Positions 8,212 through 15,970 of a DNA stretch of 64,000 bases are shown in pieces. Source of the stretch: Desulfarculus baarsii DSM 2075 (GTDB lineage: Bacteria; Desulfobacterota; Desulfarculia; Desulfarculales; Desulfarculaceae). How positions within the stretch are numbered: the first letter of the stretch is position 1; every line of letters starts with the position of its first letter. The stretch lies in the NCBI RefSeq assembly GCF_000143965.1, contig NC_014365.1, positions 2,879,501 through 2,943,500 on the forward strand. Direction: 5' to 3'. The notes below the pieces were generated by a model, which ran no database searches, was not told where the DNA came from, and saw only the letters and a list, made by a program, of their open reading frames with translations. A program made the translations under genes and the position numbers.

Positions 8212-9400
8212 CGCGCGCCTCCAGCACGGCTTTTTTCCCGGTGAAGTCCTCCCAGCGCTTGACACCCACGTCTACGTAGGCGGGGTTCAGTTCCATGGCC
8301 AGACAGGCGCGGCCGGTGATTTCGGCGGCGATAATGCTGGTGCCGGAGCCTGAGAACGGTTCGTACACGGCCTGGCCCGGGCTGGAGTTGTTCTCCATGG
8401 GCCGCTTCATGCACTCGACGGGCTTCTGGGTACTATGGATGGTGTCGGCGTCCTGGCCCTTGGACGGGATGTTCCAGATCGTGACCTGTTTGCGGTCGCC
8501 GTTCCAGTGGGCCTTGCCCTTGACCGCATACCAGCATGGTTCGTGCATCCAGTGGTAATGCCCCCGGGAGAGGACCAGACGCTCCTTGGCCCAGATGATC
8601 TGGGAGCGGATGTCGAAGCCGCAGGCGACAAGGCTTTCCGCGACCGTGGCCGCGTGCAGCGCCCCGTGCCAGACGTAGGCCACGTCGCCGGGGAAGAGCG
8701 CCCAGGCCTCGCGCCAGTCGGCGCGGTCGTCGTTTAAAACCACGCCGGTGCGCTTGGTCTTTTGCCCGGAAAGCGCTTCGTTGCGCCAGGCGGGATCATA
8801 TTCGACGCCGTAAGGCGGGTCGGTGACCATGAGGTGCGGCCGAACGCCGGCCAAAAGCTTTTTTACGTTGTCCGCGCTGGTGCTGTCACCGCACATGAGC
8901 CGGTGGCGACCCAGAATCCAGACATCACCCGGTTTGCTTACGGGTTCTGCCGGAGGCTCTGGGGCCTCGTCAGGGTCGGTCAGCCCCTCACTGGTCGGCT
9001 TGGCCAGCAGGGAGTCGAGCTCGGCAACATCGAAACCCGTCAGGCTCAGGTCGAAGGCCATCTCCTGAAGCTCTTCCAACTCCAGGGCCAGAAGCTCGTT
9101 GTCCCAGGTGGCCCAGTTGGCCGAGCGGTTGGCCAGCAGCCTGAACCCCTTCACCTGGGCGTCGGTCAGTTCGTCGGCCAGGGCCACCGGGACCTCGGCC
9201 AGGCCCAGCTTGTAGGCGGCCTTGAGGCGCAGATGGCCGTCCACCACGGTGCCGTCGGACTTGGCCACGACCGGAATGCGGAAGCCGAACTCCCGGATGG
9301 CCGCGACCATGCGCTCCACCTGCTCGTCGTTGCGCCTGGGGTTCCTGGCATAGGGGATCAACCGCGTCAGGGGCCAGTTTTCAATCACCAACCCGCTCAA
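8201..9400 (-). CDS. ParB-domain DNA methyltransferase, TDPPY type
   Basis: A 399-residue paralogue of its neighbour. A ParB-like domain carries GTVVDGHLRLKAAYKLG (residues 50-66). The methylase domain has TDPPYG (193-198) and a C-terminal FSGSGTS SAM motif, again in beta-class order. The start is assigned to TTG at 9400: it overlaps the HNH stop as TTGA, has GGAGG five bases upstream, and begins at the start of the conserved domain. An upstream ATG at 9568 would add 56 residues lying wholly over the HNH gene. Two adjacent methylases with different catalytic tetrads suggest two different target sites. Confidence 0.9.
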   Translation of the reverse strand: MSGLVIENWPLTRLIPYARNPRRNDEQVERMVAAIREFGFRIPVVAKSDGTVVDGHLRLKAAYKLGLAEVPVALADELTDAQVKGFRLLANRSANWATWDNELLALELEELQEMAFDLSLTGFDVAELDSLLAKPTSEGLTDPDEAPEPPAEPVSKPGDVWILGRHRLMCGDSTSADNVKKLLAGVRPHLMVTDPPYGVEYDPAWRNEALSGQKTKRTGVVLNDDRADWREAWALFPGDVAYVWHGALHAATVAESLVACGFDIRSQIIWAKERLVLSRGHYHWMHEPCWYAVKGKAHWNGDRKQVTIWNIPSKGQDADTIHSTQKPVECMKRPMENNSSPGQAVYEPFSGSGTSIIAAEITGRACLAMELNPAYVDVGVKRWEDFTGKKAVLEARDDS

Positions 9401-9741
9401 CGCAGCCTCCCATGCAGGCGCTCGTGGCAATCGCGGCAAAGGCTCGCCAGATTTTCGAGGGAGTTGTTGCGTGGGTTCTCGTCCCGGTGGTGGACCATTT
9501 GGGCGGCCCGGCCGCAGCGGGCACAGAGGGGGTCTTGCCGAAGCTTCTGCTCCCGGAGCTCCCGCCACCGCTGGCCGTAGCCACGGCTGGCCGCGCCCGT
9601 CCGCCTCTGGTCAAAGGCCCGGCGACGCTGGATTTGGGCCTGCTCGACCAGGGCCAGGTGCTCGGCGCAAAAGCCGCCGGGCTCGCTGGTGAGCTTCCGG
9701 CAGCCTGGTTTGCGGCAAGGTTTCGGCGGTCTTGGCGGCAC
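9397..9741 (-). CDS. HNH endonuclease of the packaging module
   Basis: A 114-residue HNH protein. An N-terminal Cys-rich segment (CRKPGCRK then CAEHL) resembles a small zinc site. The HNH core follows: CARCGRAAQMVHHRDENPRN, then SLCRDCHERLH, with paired CxxC zinc ligands and the His-His-Arg-Asp active-site strand. In HK97-like phages an HNH protein encoded beside the terminase assists in genome end cleavage, and its position at the head of this packaging operon fits. The methylase start overlaps its stop, so they are translationally coupled. Confidence 0.9.
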   Translation of the reverse strand: MPPRPPKPCRKPGCRKLTSEPGGFCAEHLALVEQAQIQRRRAFDQRRTGAASRGYGQRWRELREQKLRQDPLCARCGRAAQMVHHRDENPRNNSLENLASLCRDCHERLHGRLR

Positions 9742-9763
9742 GCACTCTCTCGCTTTCAGAACT

Positions 9764-9837
9764 AGGCTCCACCGGGAGCCACCAAGGTTCTTTGCGGCAA
9801 TCCCCTTCTCGATCCGCTATGCCTGGCGAGGCTCTCG
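9764..9837. repeat. 74-bp direct repeat, copy 1
   Basis: First copy of a 74-bp element whose second copy starts 96 bases later (9860). It opens with GGCTCC-ACC-GGGAGCC, a stem-loop, and ends in TATGCCTGGCGAGGC. It lies in the gene-free stretch 9742-10176 between the HNH start and the DUF1778 antitoxin. That stretch should also hold the promoter of the leftward packaging operon, although I cannot assign one. Confidence 0.8.
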
Positions 9838-9859
9838 GCCGGGATTTCGTCTGGCCACC

Positions 9860-9933
9860 AGGCTCCTTCGGGAGCCATCGAGGCCTGTTGCGGCAATCCC
9901 TTTCTCGACCCGCTATGCCTGGCGAGGCACTCG
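9860..9933. repeat. 74-bp direct repeat, copy 2
   Basis: Second copy of the element at 9764. Its hairpin is GGCTCC-TTCG-GGAGCC, a perfect six-base stem closed by a TTCG loop, so the loop differs between copies while the stem is kept. The 22 bases between the copies are not repeated. Confidence 0.8.
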
Positions 9934-10050
9934 CCCCCCACCCGGCATTTTGCACGCGAAGGAATTTTGCTGCCCACGCCGGTCCCTGGCCCCAAAGGCC
10001 AAAGTTCTGACCGGCCCGGCCTCGCTAGCCCCAGCGCTCCCTTCTGATGG

Positions 10051-10088
10051 ATACATACCGACGCCAAACCAAAAACGTCGGAGGATGG
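10051..10088. repeat. Shared intergenic motif, copy A
   Basis: ATACATACCG (10051-10060), ten unrelated bases, then AAAAACGTCGG (10071-10081) and AGGATGG. The same two blocks at the same ten-base spacing recur at 23323-23353. The right part (10071-10088) recurs with one mismatch at 41201. CCGACG (10059-10064) and CGTCGG (10076-10081) can pair as a six-base stem. No function is known to me. Confidence 0.6.
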
Positions 10089-10176
10089 GTGAAAATTGTT
10101 CGCTTGATACGATTTTGGGTGGTCAGGACATCTTCCGTACATTATCTTCAGTGAGGAGAAGCAAGGAGGATTGCGA

Positions 10177-10455
10177 ATGTCGCCCACCACTCAGACGAAG
10201 ACGGAACGAATCGACGTCCGGCTCAGTCCCTCATCGAAGGCGCTGCTGCAGGAAGCGGCCAAGGCGACGCATAAAAACGTCAGCGAGTTCATTTTGGAGG
10301 CGGGGATTGTCGCCGCCAATCAGGCCTTGGCTGAACGACGGATATTCCTGCTGGACGAAGCTCGGTGGAAAGAGTTTCAGGAGGTACTGGATCGTCCTGT
10401 CCAGAAGAAGCCTCGCCTGGGCAAACTGCTGAACGATCCTGGCGTTCTTGACTGA
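10177..10455 (+). CDS. DUF1778 antitoxin (TacA-like), copy 1
   Basis: A 92-residue ribbon-helix-helix protein. The DNA-binding strand and helices span about residues 8-50 (ERIDVRLSPSSKALLQEAA, then NVSEFILEAG). An acidic C-terminal tail should bind the acetyltransferase toxin. Start at ATG 10177 is set by AAGGAGG seven bases upstream; an in-frame TTG at 10171 is less likely. The next gene's ATG overlaps its stop as TGATG. TacA-like antitoxins neutralise the GNAT toxin and autorepress the operon. Confidence 0.92.
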   Translation: MSPTTQTKTERIDVRLSPSSKALLQEAAKATHKNVSEFILEAGIVAANQALAERRIFLLDEARWKEFQEVLDRPVQKKPRLGKLLNDPGVLD

Positions 10456-10958
10456 TGGGCGGTCGGTTTGGTCCGGTCCACAAGCTAACGGCAGCGGACG
10501 AGGCAGGGGATTTCGATTGCGGTCGGCAGGAACTGAATCTGTTTTTGCAACGCTATGCCCTTGTCAACCAGAGAGCCAACAGCGCCCAGACCTATGTGTC
10601 CTGCGTGGACGATGCTGTCGTCGGCTACTACAGCCTCTGTGTGGGTAGCGTCGGCTTTGATGAAGCGCCCCATCGGGTGCAAAAAGGGCTTGCCAGACAC
10701 CGCGTACCTGTCATGCTGCTGGCTCGCCTTGGCGTGGATCAGCGGTTTCAGCGCCTTGGGTTGGGCCGGGCCCTGCTCAAAGACGCCATCCTGCGCACCT
10801 TGCAGGCGGCGGATATCGCCGGCATCCGCGCCTTACTGGCCCACGCCAAGGACGAACACGCCAGGCAGTGGTATTTATCCTGGGATTTCGAGCCCAGCCC
10901 AACGGACCCTTTTCACCTGTTTTTGCTCATCAAGGACATGCGTGCGGCTGGAAGGTAG
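10455..10958 (+). CDS. GNAT-family acetyltransferase toxin (TacT-like), copy 1
   Basis: A 167-residue GNAT protein of the type that acetylates the amino group of charged tRNA and blocks translation. The CoA pyrophosphate loop is QRLGLGRALL (Q-x-x-G-x-G) after the strand VPVMLLARLGVDQRF. A C-terminal Tyr in RQWYLSWDF is in the position of the catalytic Tyr of TacT/AtaT toxins. It is coupled to the DUF1778 antitoxin by TGATG. The sequence DAILRTLQAADIAGIRALL is nearly identical to the second copy at 12713, so the two modules are related by duplication or repeated capture. Confidence 0.92.
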   Translation: MGGRFGPVHKLTAADEAGDFDCGRQELNLFLQRYALVNQRANSAQTYVSCVDDAVVGYYSLCVGSVGFDEAPHRVQKGLARHRVPVMLLARLGVDQRFQRLGLGRALLKDAILRTLQAADIAGIRALLAHAKDEHARQWYLSWDFEPSPTDPFHLFLLIKDMRAAGR

Positions 10959-11048
10959 CAGACTGCGCTTTCATACGGCATCAGAGATCAAAGCCATAGC
11001 GCGCTTGGAATGGAACCATTTTCGGACTATATACGAAGCGCTTGCTGG

Positions 11049-12176
11049 TCACTCCGGCCAGACCAGGTCATAGGCCGCGCCGCGTCCCTTGCCCTCCCGT
11101 GGCCGCAGAATGCCCTTGGCCACCAGGTCGGCCAGCTCACGATAGGCCGTGGCCCGCGAGGCCTTGGTCATGCCCAGGTATTTGCGGTTGGTGAGCCCGC
11201 CCTCGAATCCGCCGCCCAAATCCTCCGGACCGGCATCCAGTAGGCGATTGACCACCTTGCGTTGACGCTCGCTGAGCGTGGTTGCCGTGTGCCGCCGCCA
11301 GAACTCGGCCTTGAGCAGCACCTTGGCGATGGTCCGCTCGGCGACCGCCATTGCCCGGTCCACGCGCTCCAGGAACCACAGGAGCCATTCGGTTGCATCG
11401 CCATCGCCTTTCTGGGTGCGCTCCAGCACATCGTAGTAGCTGTTGCGCTGGTGCATGATCTGGGCGGAAAGGCTGTAGTAACGCGCGGGAAGGTTCTCGT
11501 CCTGGGCTAGGGCCATATCGGTCAGGGTGCGGGCCAGGCGGCCGTTGCCATCATCGAAGGGGTGGATGGTGACAAAGCGCAGATGCGCCAGCCCGGCGCG
11601 CACGATGCCGTCCAGGGTGGCTTGGCTCTCCTCCCACCAGGATAGGAATGACTCCATCTCCGCGTCGAGCCTCCCGGGCGGCGGAGCTTCGAAATGCACC
11701 TGATGACGCTCCAATGGGCCGGAGACCACCTGCATGGGCTTTTCACGCCAGGCCCCGGTGACGATGCGGCTGAGGCCGGAATAGCCCGAGGGGAACAGCG
11801 CCGCCTGCCAGCCACACAGGCGCTCCGCCGTCAGGGGTTGCGCATGGTTTTGGGTGGCGTCCAGCAACACCATGACCAGGCCGTCGGTGGCCCGATCCGC
11901 CGGGCGCAGGCCGCCTTGGTTCAGGCCAAGATGCACGGCCACCGATGAGCGCACCTGCTCGCGGTCCAGGCGCTCCCCTTCGATGGCCGCTGTTTGGACC
12001 ACGTCTTCCTCCAGGGATTGCGCCTGGGCCCTGAGGCTGTCTTCCAGGCCAATGCCTGCCAGCTTGGCCAGCAGGGCTCCCTGACGCCGGCGGCAGTCGG
12101 CCAAGGGCCGCAGGAGTTGCCGAGCATCCCATTCGGGGTTGGGCCATTGGGGTAGCTGCCAGATGTATCGAGGCAT
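11049..12176 (-). CDS. Fic-domain protein (class II, winged-helix C-terminus)
   Basis: A 375-residue protein of the DUF4172-Fic type. The Fic core is HPFDDGNGR (residues 205-213), with the catalytic His and the phosphate-binding Asp/Gly/Asn/Gly/Arg all present, so AMP transfer to a target protein is likely. An inhibitory helix motif TAAIEG (62-67) fits (S/T)xxxE(G/N), placed N-terminal to the core as in class II self-inhibited Fic proteins. A C-terminal winged helix (about 300-375, with SRATAYRELADLVAKG) suggests DNA binding. The promoter carries a palindrome, consistent with autoregulation. It is a single gene, without a separate antitoxin. Confidence 0.92.
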   Translation of the reverse strand: MPRYIWQLPQWPNPEWDARQLLRPLADCRRRQGALLAKLAGIGLEDSLRAQAQSLEEDVVQTAAIEGERLDREQVRSSVAVHLGLNQGGLRPADRATDGLVMVLLDATQNHAQPLTAERLCGWQAALFPSGYSGLSRIVTGAWREKPMQVVSGPLERHQVHFEAPPPGRLDAEMESFLSWWEESQATLDGIVRAGLAHLRFVTIHPFDDGNGRLARTLTDMALAQDENLPARYYSLSAQIMHQRNSYYDVLERTQKGDGDATEWLLWFLERVDRAMAVAERTIAKVLLKAEFWRRHTATTLSERQRKVVNRLLDAGPEDLGGGFEGGLTNRKYLGMTKASRATAYRELADLVAKGILRPREGKGRGAAYDLVWPE

Positions 12177-12187
12177 TTGACCTTCCT

Positions 12188-12238
12188 AATCGCTTCGCAA
12201 CATGAAGCGATTATGCCAAACAATCGCTTCACAAGCAA
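12188..12238 (-). promoter_or_regulatory. fic promoter with triple AATCGCTTC operator
   Basis: AATCGCTTC (12188-12196) and GAAGCGATT (12204-12212) form a perfect 9-7-9 palindrome, and a third AATCGCTTC is at 12222-12230. On the minus strand TTGCTT (12238-12233) and CATAAT (12215-12210) are 17 bases apart, so the operator half-sites overlap the promoter. The Fic ATG is at 12176 with AGGAAGG just before it. The Fic winged helix is the obvious candidate ligand. Confidence 0.75.
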
Positions 12239-12382
12239 GGGGGATGTCATGGCGGGGCATCCGTCACTGGTCATCTAGAAGCTGGAACGACGTGTTTTGA
12301 TAAAAACACCTACACTTTTTCATAAGTGTCGATAACCCTATCAGCGCGATGCTCATTTCAGCATATGCGTGCGCACAATGTG

Positions 12383-12411
12383 TTGACAGTGTTGCCCGGA
12401 AGCCTTATGGT
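12383..12411 (+). promoter_or_regulatory. Sigma-70 promoter of the second DUF1778/GNAT module
   Basis: TTGACA (12383-12388) and TATGGT (12406-12411) are 17 bases apart, 21 bases before the antitoxin ATG. Upstream, ACACTT and AAGTGT (near 12310-12330) form a small inverted repeat. Confidence 0.7.
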
Positions 12412-12431
12412 TTGGACATGGAGATTTGACC

Positions 12432-12716
12432 ATGCCACAGACCACTTCCCCGAGTCGCAGCACGAATATCAATATTCGTGTGGCTCCCGAGCAGCGCAAC
12501 CTGATCGACCAAGCCGCCTCGCTTAGCAGCAAGACCAGGACGGACTTCATCCTGGAAGCGGCGACCAAGGCCGCGCAGGACGCCATCCTCGATCAGGTGT
12601 TGTTTCCCGCCTCAGCCGAACAGTTCGAGGCGTTCCAAAAGCTTCTGGACAGCCCGCCCGAAGAGAATGAACGCTTGGGAGCCCTCATGGCCCGTAAGCC
12701 AGGGTGGGATAAGTGA
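12432..12716 (+). CDS. DUF1778 antitoxin (TacA-like), copy 2
   Basis: A 94-residue ribbon-helix-helix antitoxin. The RHH strand is TNINIRVAPEQRNLIDQAA and the following helix is KTRTDFILEAATKAAQD. The acidic C-terminal segment ends RLGALMARKPGWDK. The ATG at 12432 has GGAG eight bases upstream. The stop is overlapped by the toxin GTG as GTGA. It resembles copy 1 at 10177 in domain layout, but the N-terminus and tail differ clearly, so it is a diverged paralogue and not a recent duplicate. Confidence 0.92.
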   Translation: MPQTTSPSRSTNINIRVAPEQRNLIDQAASLSSKTRTDFILEAATKAAQDAILDQVLFPASAEQFEAFQKLLDSPPEENERLGALMARKPGWDK

Positions 12717-13213
12717 TCTGTGCGCCGTCCCTTTTGGCAGTGGAGCACGATGTCGCTCTGTTCCTGTCCGGCGAGCCGGTCCTGGATGACTGGCTCAAGC
12801 GCAGAGCGCTGACCAACCAGGCCAGTGGTGCATCGCGGACCTACGTCATCACCGACGAAAGCAGGGTGATCGGCTATTACGCCTTGGCCGCCGGGGCGGT
12901 GACCGCAACCGAGGCCCCGGGCAAGGTGCGTCGCAACATGCCAGACCCCATCCCTGTAATGGTGCTGGGGAGATTGGCAGTGGATCAGGGGTGGCAAGGT
13001 CAGGGGCTTGGCCTCGATCTCTTGCGGGATGCCATACTTCGAACGCTTCAGGCGGCGGAGATTGCCGGTATCCGAGCCCTGCTCGTCCACGCGCTGCATG
13101 AACAAGCCGCAAGATTCTACGAACATGCAGGGTTCCGTCCCTCTCCTCTCCGGCCTCTTGCGTACTTCCTGACACTTGCCGACGCGCAAAAAGCCTTGGC
13201 TTTCAGAGAGTAA
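12713..13213 (+). CDS. GNAT-family acetyltransferase toxin (TacT-like), copy 2
   Basis: A 166-residue GNAT toxin starting at GTG 12713, overlapping its antitoxin stop. The acetyl-CoA loop is QGQGLGLDLL, and the catalytic Tyr position is conserved in RFYEHAGF (compare YLSWDF in copy 1). The block DAILRTLQAAEIAGIRALL is shared almost exactly with copy 1, while the N-terminal halves differ. The substrate is expected to be an aminoacyl-tRNA, as for TacT, AtaT and ItaT; which one cannot be told from sequence. Confidence 0.92.
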   Translation: MICAPSLLAVEHDVALFLSGEPVLDDWLKRRALTNQASGASRTYVITDESRVIGYYALAAGAVTATEAPGKVRRNMPDPIPVMVLGRLAVDQGWQGQGLGLDLLRDAILRTLQAAEIAGIRALLVHALHEQAARFYEHAGFRPSPLRPLAYFLTLADAQKALAFRE

Positions 13214-13247
13214 CGAGCGGTTTTCGCCATTTGTCCCCGTAGATGCC

Positions 13248-13362
13248 TGGACGCATTGGACAGATTGGACGCATCTTCCGGTTGAAGCCCTACGCGCATG
13301 CGCGCGCACGCGCGCGCACGCGCGCGTGGCCGATTAACGGTTTCATCTGTCCAATCCGTCCA
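13248..13362. repeat. Inverted TGGAC repeat clusters flanking an alternating purine-pyrimidine tract
   Basis: Plus-strand TGGAC units start at 13248, 13257 and 13266 (nine-base period). Three minus-strand units lie at 13345-13362 with 8-9 base period. The 17-base arms 13249-13265 and 13345-13361 match in inverted orientation at 16 of 17 positions. Between them, 13292-13328 is 37 bases of strict purine-pyrimidine alternation, mostly CG and CA. The right arm is part of the last codons of the primase-helicase gene. This resembles an iteron-type replication origin or a structured terminator; no direct evidence decides. Confidence 0.6.
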
Positions 13363-15592
13363 ACCGTCCATCGTGTTCGACCTTGACGGCGATGCCCCGG
13401 AATATCCGCTGGGTCGAGCCGAACACCGTCCTCCTGTCGGCGATGAACTCACGCTTGGCCAGATTCGCACTGAATGCCTTGGTACTGCCGGCGTGCTCTC
13501 CGTTGCGATCCGCGTAGTTCTTCCACGACTCGAACAGGCGGGCCGTGGTCTCCCATGATGCCTTTCCGACCTCGCAGCATTCCTCGATCCACTGCCCGAA
13601 GAGGTCCTGCTCGTCGAAGTAGGCGGCCGTGGCCTCCTTCACGCTTTCCGGCCGCAGGAGCCCGTTTTCCCGCCAGTCCAGGCAGCCTTCGATCATCCAG
13701 CGCAGGATGGCCGGGTACTCGGCCCGCAGTTTGTCTTCCAGGCGCTTGTCCGGGCTCGCGGGCTTGTGGACAAAGGGGATGATGTTGAAGCGTCTGCGGG
13801 CGGCCTCGTCCACGTTGCGCAGCACGGGCTTGTGGTTGCCGACGATCAGGAGCTTGAACTGGGGCGTGTAGGTGAAGAAGTCCTGGCGCATGAAACGGGC
13901 GCTGATCTTATCGCCGCCGGTGAGCTGCTTGATGCGGCTCTCGGCCCAGGGGCGGCCTTCTTCGGTCTCGGAGACGCTGACCAGCCTGGCTCCGCGCAGC
14001 ATGGCCAGGTCGGTGGGGTGGCGGTCGCCCTGGCTGGCCGTGAAGGTGTCCATGGCCGCCGTGGCGGCGTAGTCGCCCAGGATGTTGGTCAGGGTGTTGA
14101 GGAACACGGATTTGCCGTTGCCGCCGGGACCGTAGATGAAGAACAGAGCGTGTTCGGAGATGTCGCCGGTCAGGGCGTAGCCGGCCACCTGCTGCATGAA
14201 ACGCTGCAACATGGCGTCGCCCTGGGTCGCCTCGTCCAGAAACCGCCGCCAGAGCGGGGCGTCGGAAGAACGCGCCGGAGCCACGGCGGCAAGCTTGGTG
14301 AGGTAGTCTTCGCGGCGAGCCGGGCGCAAGGTCCCTGTGCGCAGGTCCACAACGCCGTCCGGAGTGCCTAGTAGATGGAGATCGGCGTCCCATATCTCGC
14401 TGGTCACGGCGAAGGCTCGGTCGGTCTGGGCGAACCGCTCCACCGCACCGGCCGTGGCGGCCTTGGACAGCGTGGCCGCGACCTTCTTGCTGTCCATGCC
14501 GGCGGCGGCCTTCCGGCAGAGCTTTCTCGCCCAGGCAAAGGCCAGTCTGGTCTTTTCCACCCGCCAGTGGCTGCCGGTCCAGACGAACCACGCTCCGGTC
14601 TCGTGGCAGTAGCGCAGATCGTCCTTGTGCTCCCTGGCGAAGAGGAGCGCGATGGCGTCTTCGGTGGCAGGATAGGGGGTGGCGGGGCAGGCGTCGTTCG
14701 AGTCATCCGGATGTGCCGGATCGAGCGCCTCTACTGCTTCGACCAGACCGAGCAATTCATCACGGCCGTGGCCTGCCTTTTTCCAGTCCACGATGTCGCC
14801 CTTGGGCGGCAGGCCGGGCAGTTCCACGATCTTGACCGAGGTGGCCACAAACAACAGTGCCTTGGCCACACTGCGGGCGTGATTGCGCCCTGGCGTGTCG
14901 TTGTCCGGCAGGATGACCACCTGCTTGCCCTGGAAGTACGGATTGTACTCCTCGCGCCACTTGCCCGCGCCCATGGGGTTGCAGGCGGCGGCCAGCCCCC
15001 AGCCGGCGAGCTCCAGGACCTTCTGCTCGCCCTCGACGATGAAGACGGTCTCGGCCCGCAGCATTTCAGGAAGGCGAAACGGCGCCAACCGCACGCCCTT
15101 GACGGAGTTGATGCGTTTACCGGTCGCGTCCAGATGCCACTGGCGGATGGCCTTGCGGCAGCCTGGTGTCTCGTAGCGGTCCACGGCGAAAAGGAGCCGG
15201 CCTGCCTCATCCTCGTAGCGAAAGGTGGCGACGAGGTTTTCTGGCCGGACAGGCGTCTCCCGCAGATCCGTGCGTTTGGGCTTTGGCGTGACAGGTGCAA
15301 GCCCGAGTTCTTCGGCGATCATCCTGGCTGCTTTGGCTTGGCCCAGTTCTTCCTGGGCCGCGACCAAGGAGATAACATCACCTCCGCTCTCGCCTGTTGC
15401 AAAGTCCGACCAGACGCCGGTCTCGGTGTTGCAGCTGAACGACTTCCCTGGGTTGCCGTGGATGTCGCCGGCTACCAGTTCCCTGCCTTGGCGTTTGGCC
15501 TGCGGCAACCGGCCTTGCAGAAAGCCCGGGTTGGCCAGGGCCACCTCGTTGATGCGCTTGAAGTCAAGGTCGGTTCCATGTCCGCCGCTCAT
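13343..15592 (-). CDS. Phage primase-helicase (Toprim plus D5/SF3 helicase)
   Basis: A 749-residue replication protein. N-terminal residues 1-100 resemble a bacteriophage primase zinc/DNA-recognition region (GVWSDFATGESGGDVISLVA). The Toprim domain follows, with VFIVEGEQ (183-190) and the acidic LPDNDTPG (228-235). The D5/P4-type SF3 helicase has Walker A GPGGNGKS (488-495), and the C-terminal region is winged-helix-like. Its ATG overlaps the upstream 92-aa stop as TGATG. Length and order match integrated-element primase-helicases of the P4/D5 class. The last codons carry the repeats of the putative origin. Confidence 0.9.
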   Translation of the reverse strand: MSGGHGTDLDFKRINEVALANPGFLQGRLPQAKRQGRELVAGDIHGNPGKSFSCNTETGVWSDFATGESGGDVISLVAAQEELGQAKAARMIAEELGLAPVTPKPKRTDLRETPVRPENLVATFRYEDEAGRLLFAVDRYETPGCRKAIRQWHLDATGKRINSVKGVRLAPFRLPEMLRAETVFIVEGEQKVLELAGWGLAAACNPMGAGKWREEYNPYFQGKQVVILPDNDTPGRNHARSVAKALLFVATSVKIVELPGLPPKGDIVDWKKAGHGRDELLGLVEAVEALDPAHPDDSNDACPATPYPATEDAIALLFAREHKDDLRYCHETGAWFVWTGSHWRVEKTRLAFAWARKLCRKAAAGMDSKKVAATLSKAATAGAVERFAQTDRAFAVTSEIWDADLHLLGTPDGVVDLRTGTLRPARREDYLTKLAAVAPARSSDAPLWRRFLDEATQGDAMLQRFMQQVAGYALTGDISEHALFFIYGPGGNGKSVFLNTLTNILGDYAATAAMDTFTASQGDRHPTDLAMLRGARLVSVSETEEGRPWAESRIKQLTGGDKISARFMRQDFFTYTPQFKLLIVGNHKPVLRNVDEAARRRFNIIPFVHKPASPDKRLEDKLRAEYPAILRWMIEGCLDWRENGLLRPESVKEATAAYFDEQDLFGQWIEECCEVGKASWETTARLFESWKNYADRNGEHAGSTKAFSANLAKREFIADRRTVFGSTQRIFRGIAVKVEHDGRLDGLDR

Positions 15593-15870
15593 CAGGCCGC
15601 CTCGGAGATTCTATTCCCGGCTGCGAGGCGAACGACGCTGAACGCATCTTCACCAAATTCCCTGGCCAGGAATCCGGTGAAGACCTGGGCGATGGTCCGC
15701 CCCACAGCCTTGTCGTCCTCGATGGCGCAGACCCGTCCCTTTAGCTGGAAGCAGGCATCGAGACAAATCCCCGCCCTGCCATGGATGCTTTCCGCGGCAA
15801 GCACGGCCAGAAGCAATGTGTCTTCGGTGCCGGCCATGTCCACGTGCTCGAAGAAACGGAATTTGAGCAT
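15592..15870 (-). CDS. Small unknown protein coupled to primase-helicase
   Basis: A 92-residue protein beginning MLKFRFFEHVDMAG, with AAGGGA six bases before the ATG. Its stop overlaps the primase start (TGATG), so the two are probably translated together. It has three dispersed Cys residues, none in a CxxC pair. I do not recognise a family. The position suggests a replication accessory factor, but that is only context. Confidence 0.7.
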   Translation of the reverse strand: MLKFRFFEHVDMAGTEDTLLLAVLAAESIHGRAGICLDACFQLKGRVCAIEDDKAVGRTIAQVFTGFLAREFGEDAFSVVRLAAGNRISEAA

Positions 15871-15901
15871 GACATTCCCTTGGGCTGGAGTTCATAAGGT
15901 G

Positions 15902-15959
15902 AGGGCCGGACACCGGAGTGGCATCCGGCCCTGTGGGATACCTACCGGCATGACGCCGG
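15902..15959 (-). terminator. Tandem hairpins between sigma-like gene and 92-aa gene
   Basis: AGGGCCGGA (15902-15910) pairs perfectly with TCCGGCCCT (15924-15932), with CAC/GTG pairing inside the loop. A second hairpin CCGGC-atgac-GCCGG follows at 15945-15959. They fill most of the 100-base gap downstream of the sigma-like gene. There is no T-run, so attenuation or mRNA protection is as likely as termination. Confidence 0.4.
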
Positions 15960-15970
15960 AAACGTCGGCG

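Noticed and set aside
9401-9568. N-terminal extension of the second methylase to ATG 9568
   Set aside because: The extra 56 residues are Pro/Arg/Gly-rich and lie entirely over the HNH gene. The TTG at 9400 has GGAGG and the usual TTGA overlap.
9764-9933. Possible CRISPR array
   Set aside because: Only two repeat copies exist, each is 74 bases long, the intervening sequence is not a spacer-like series, and no cas gene is near.
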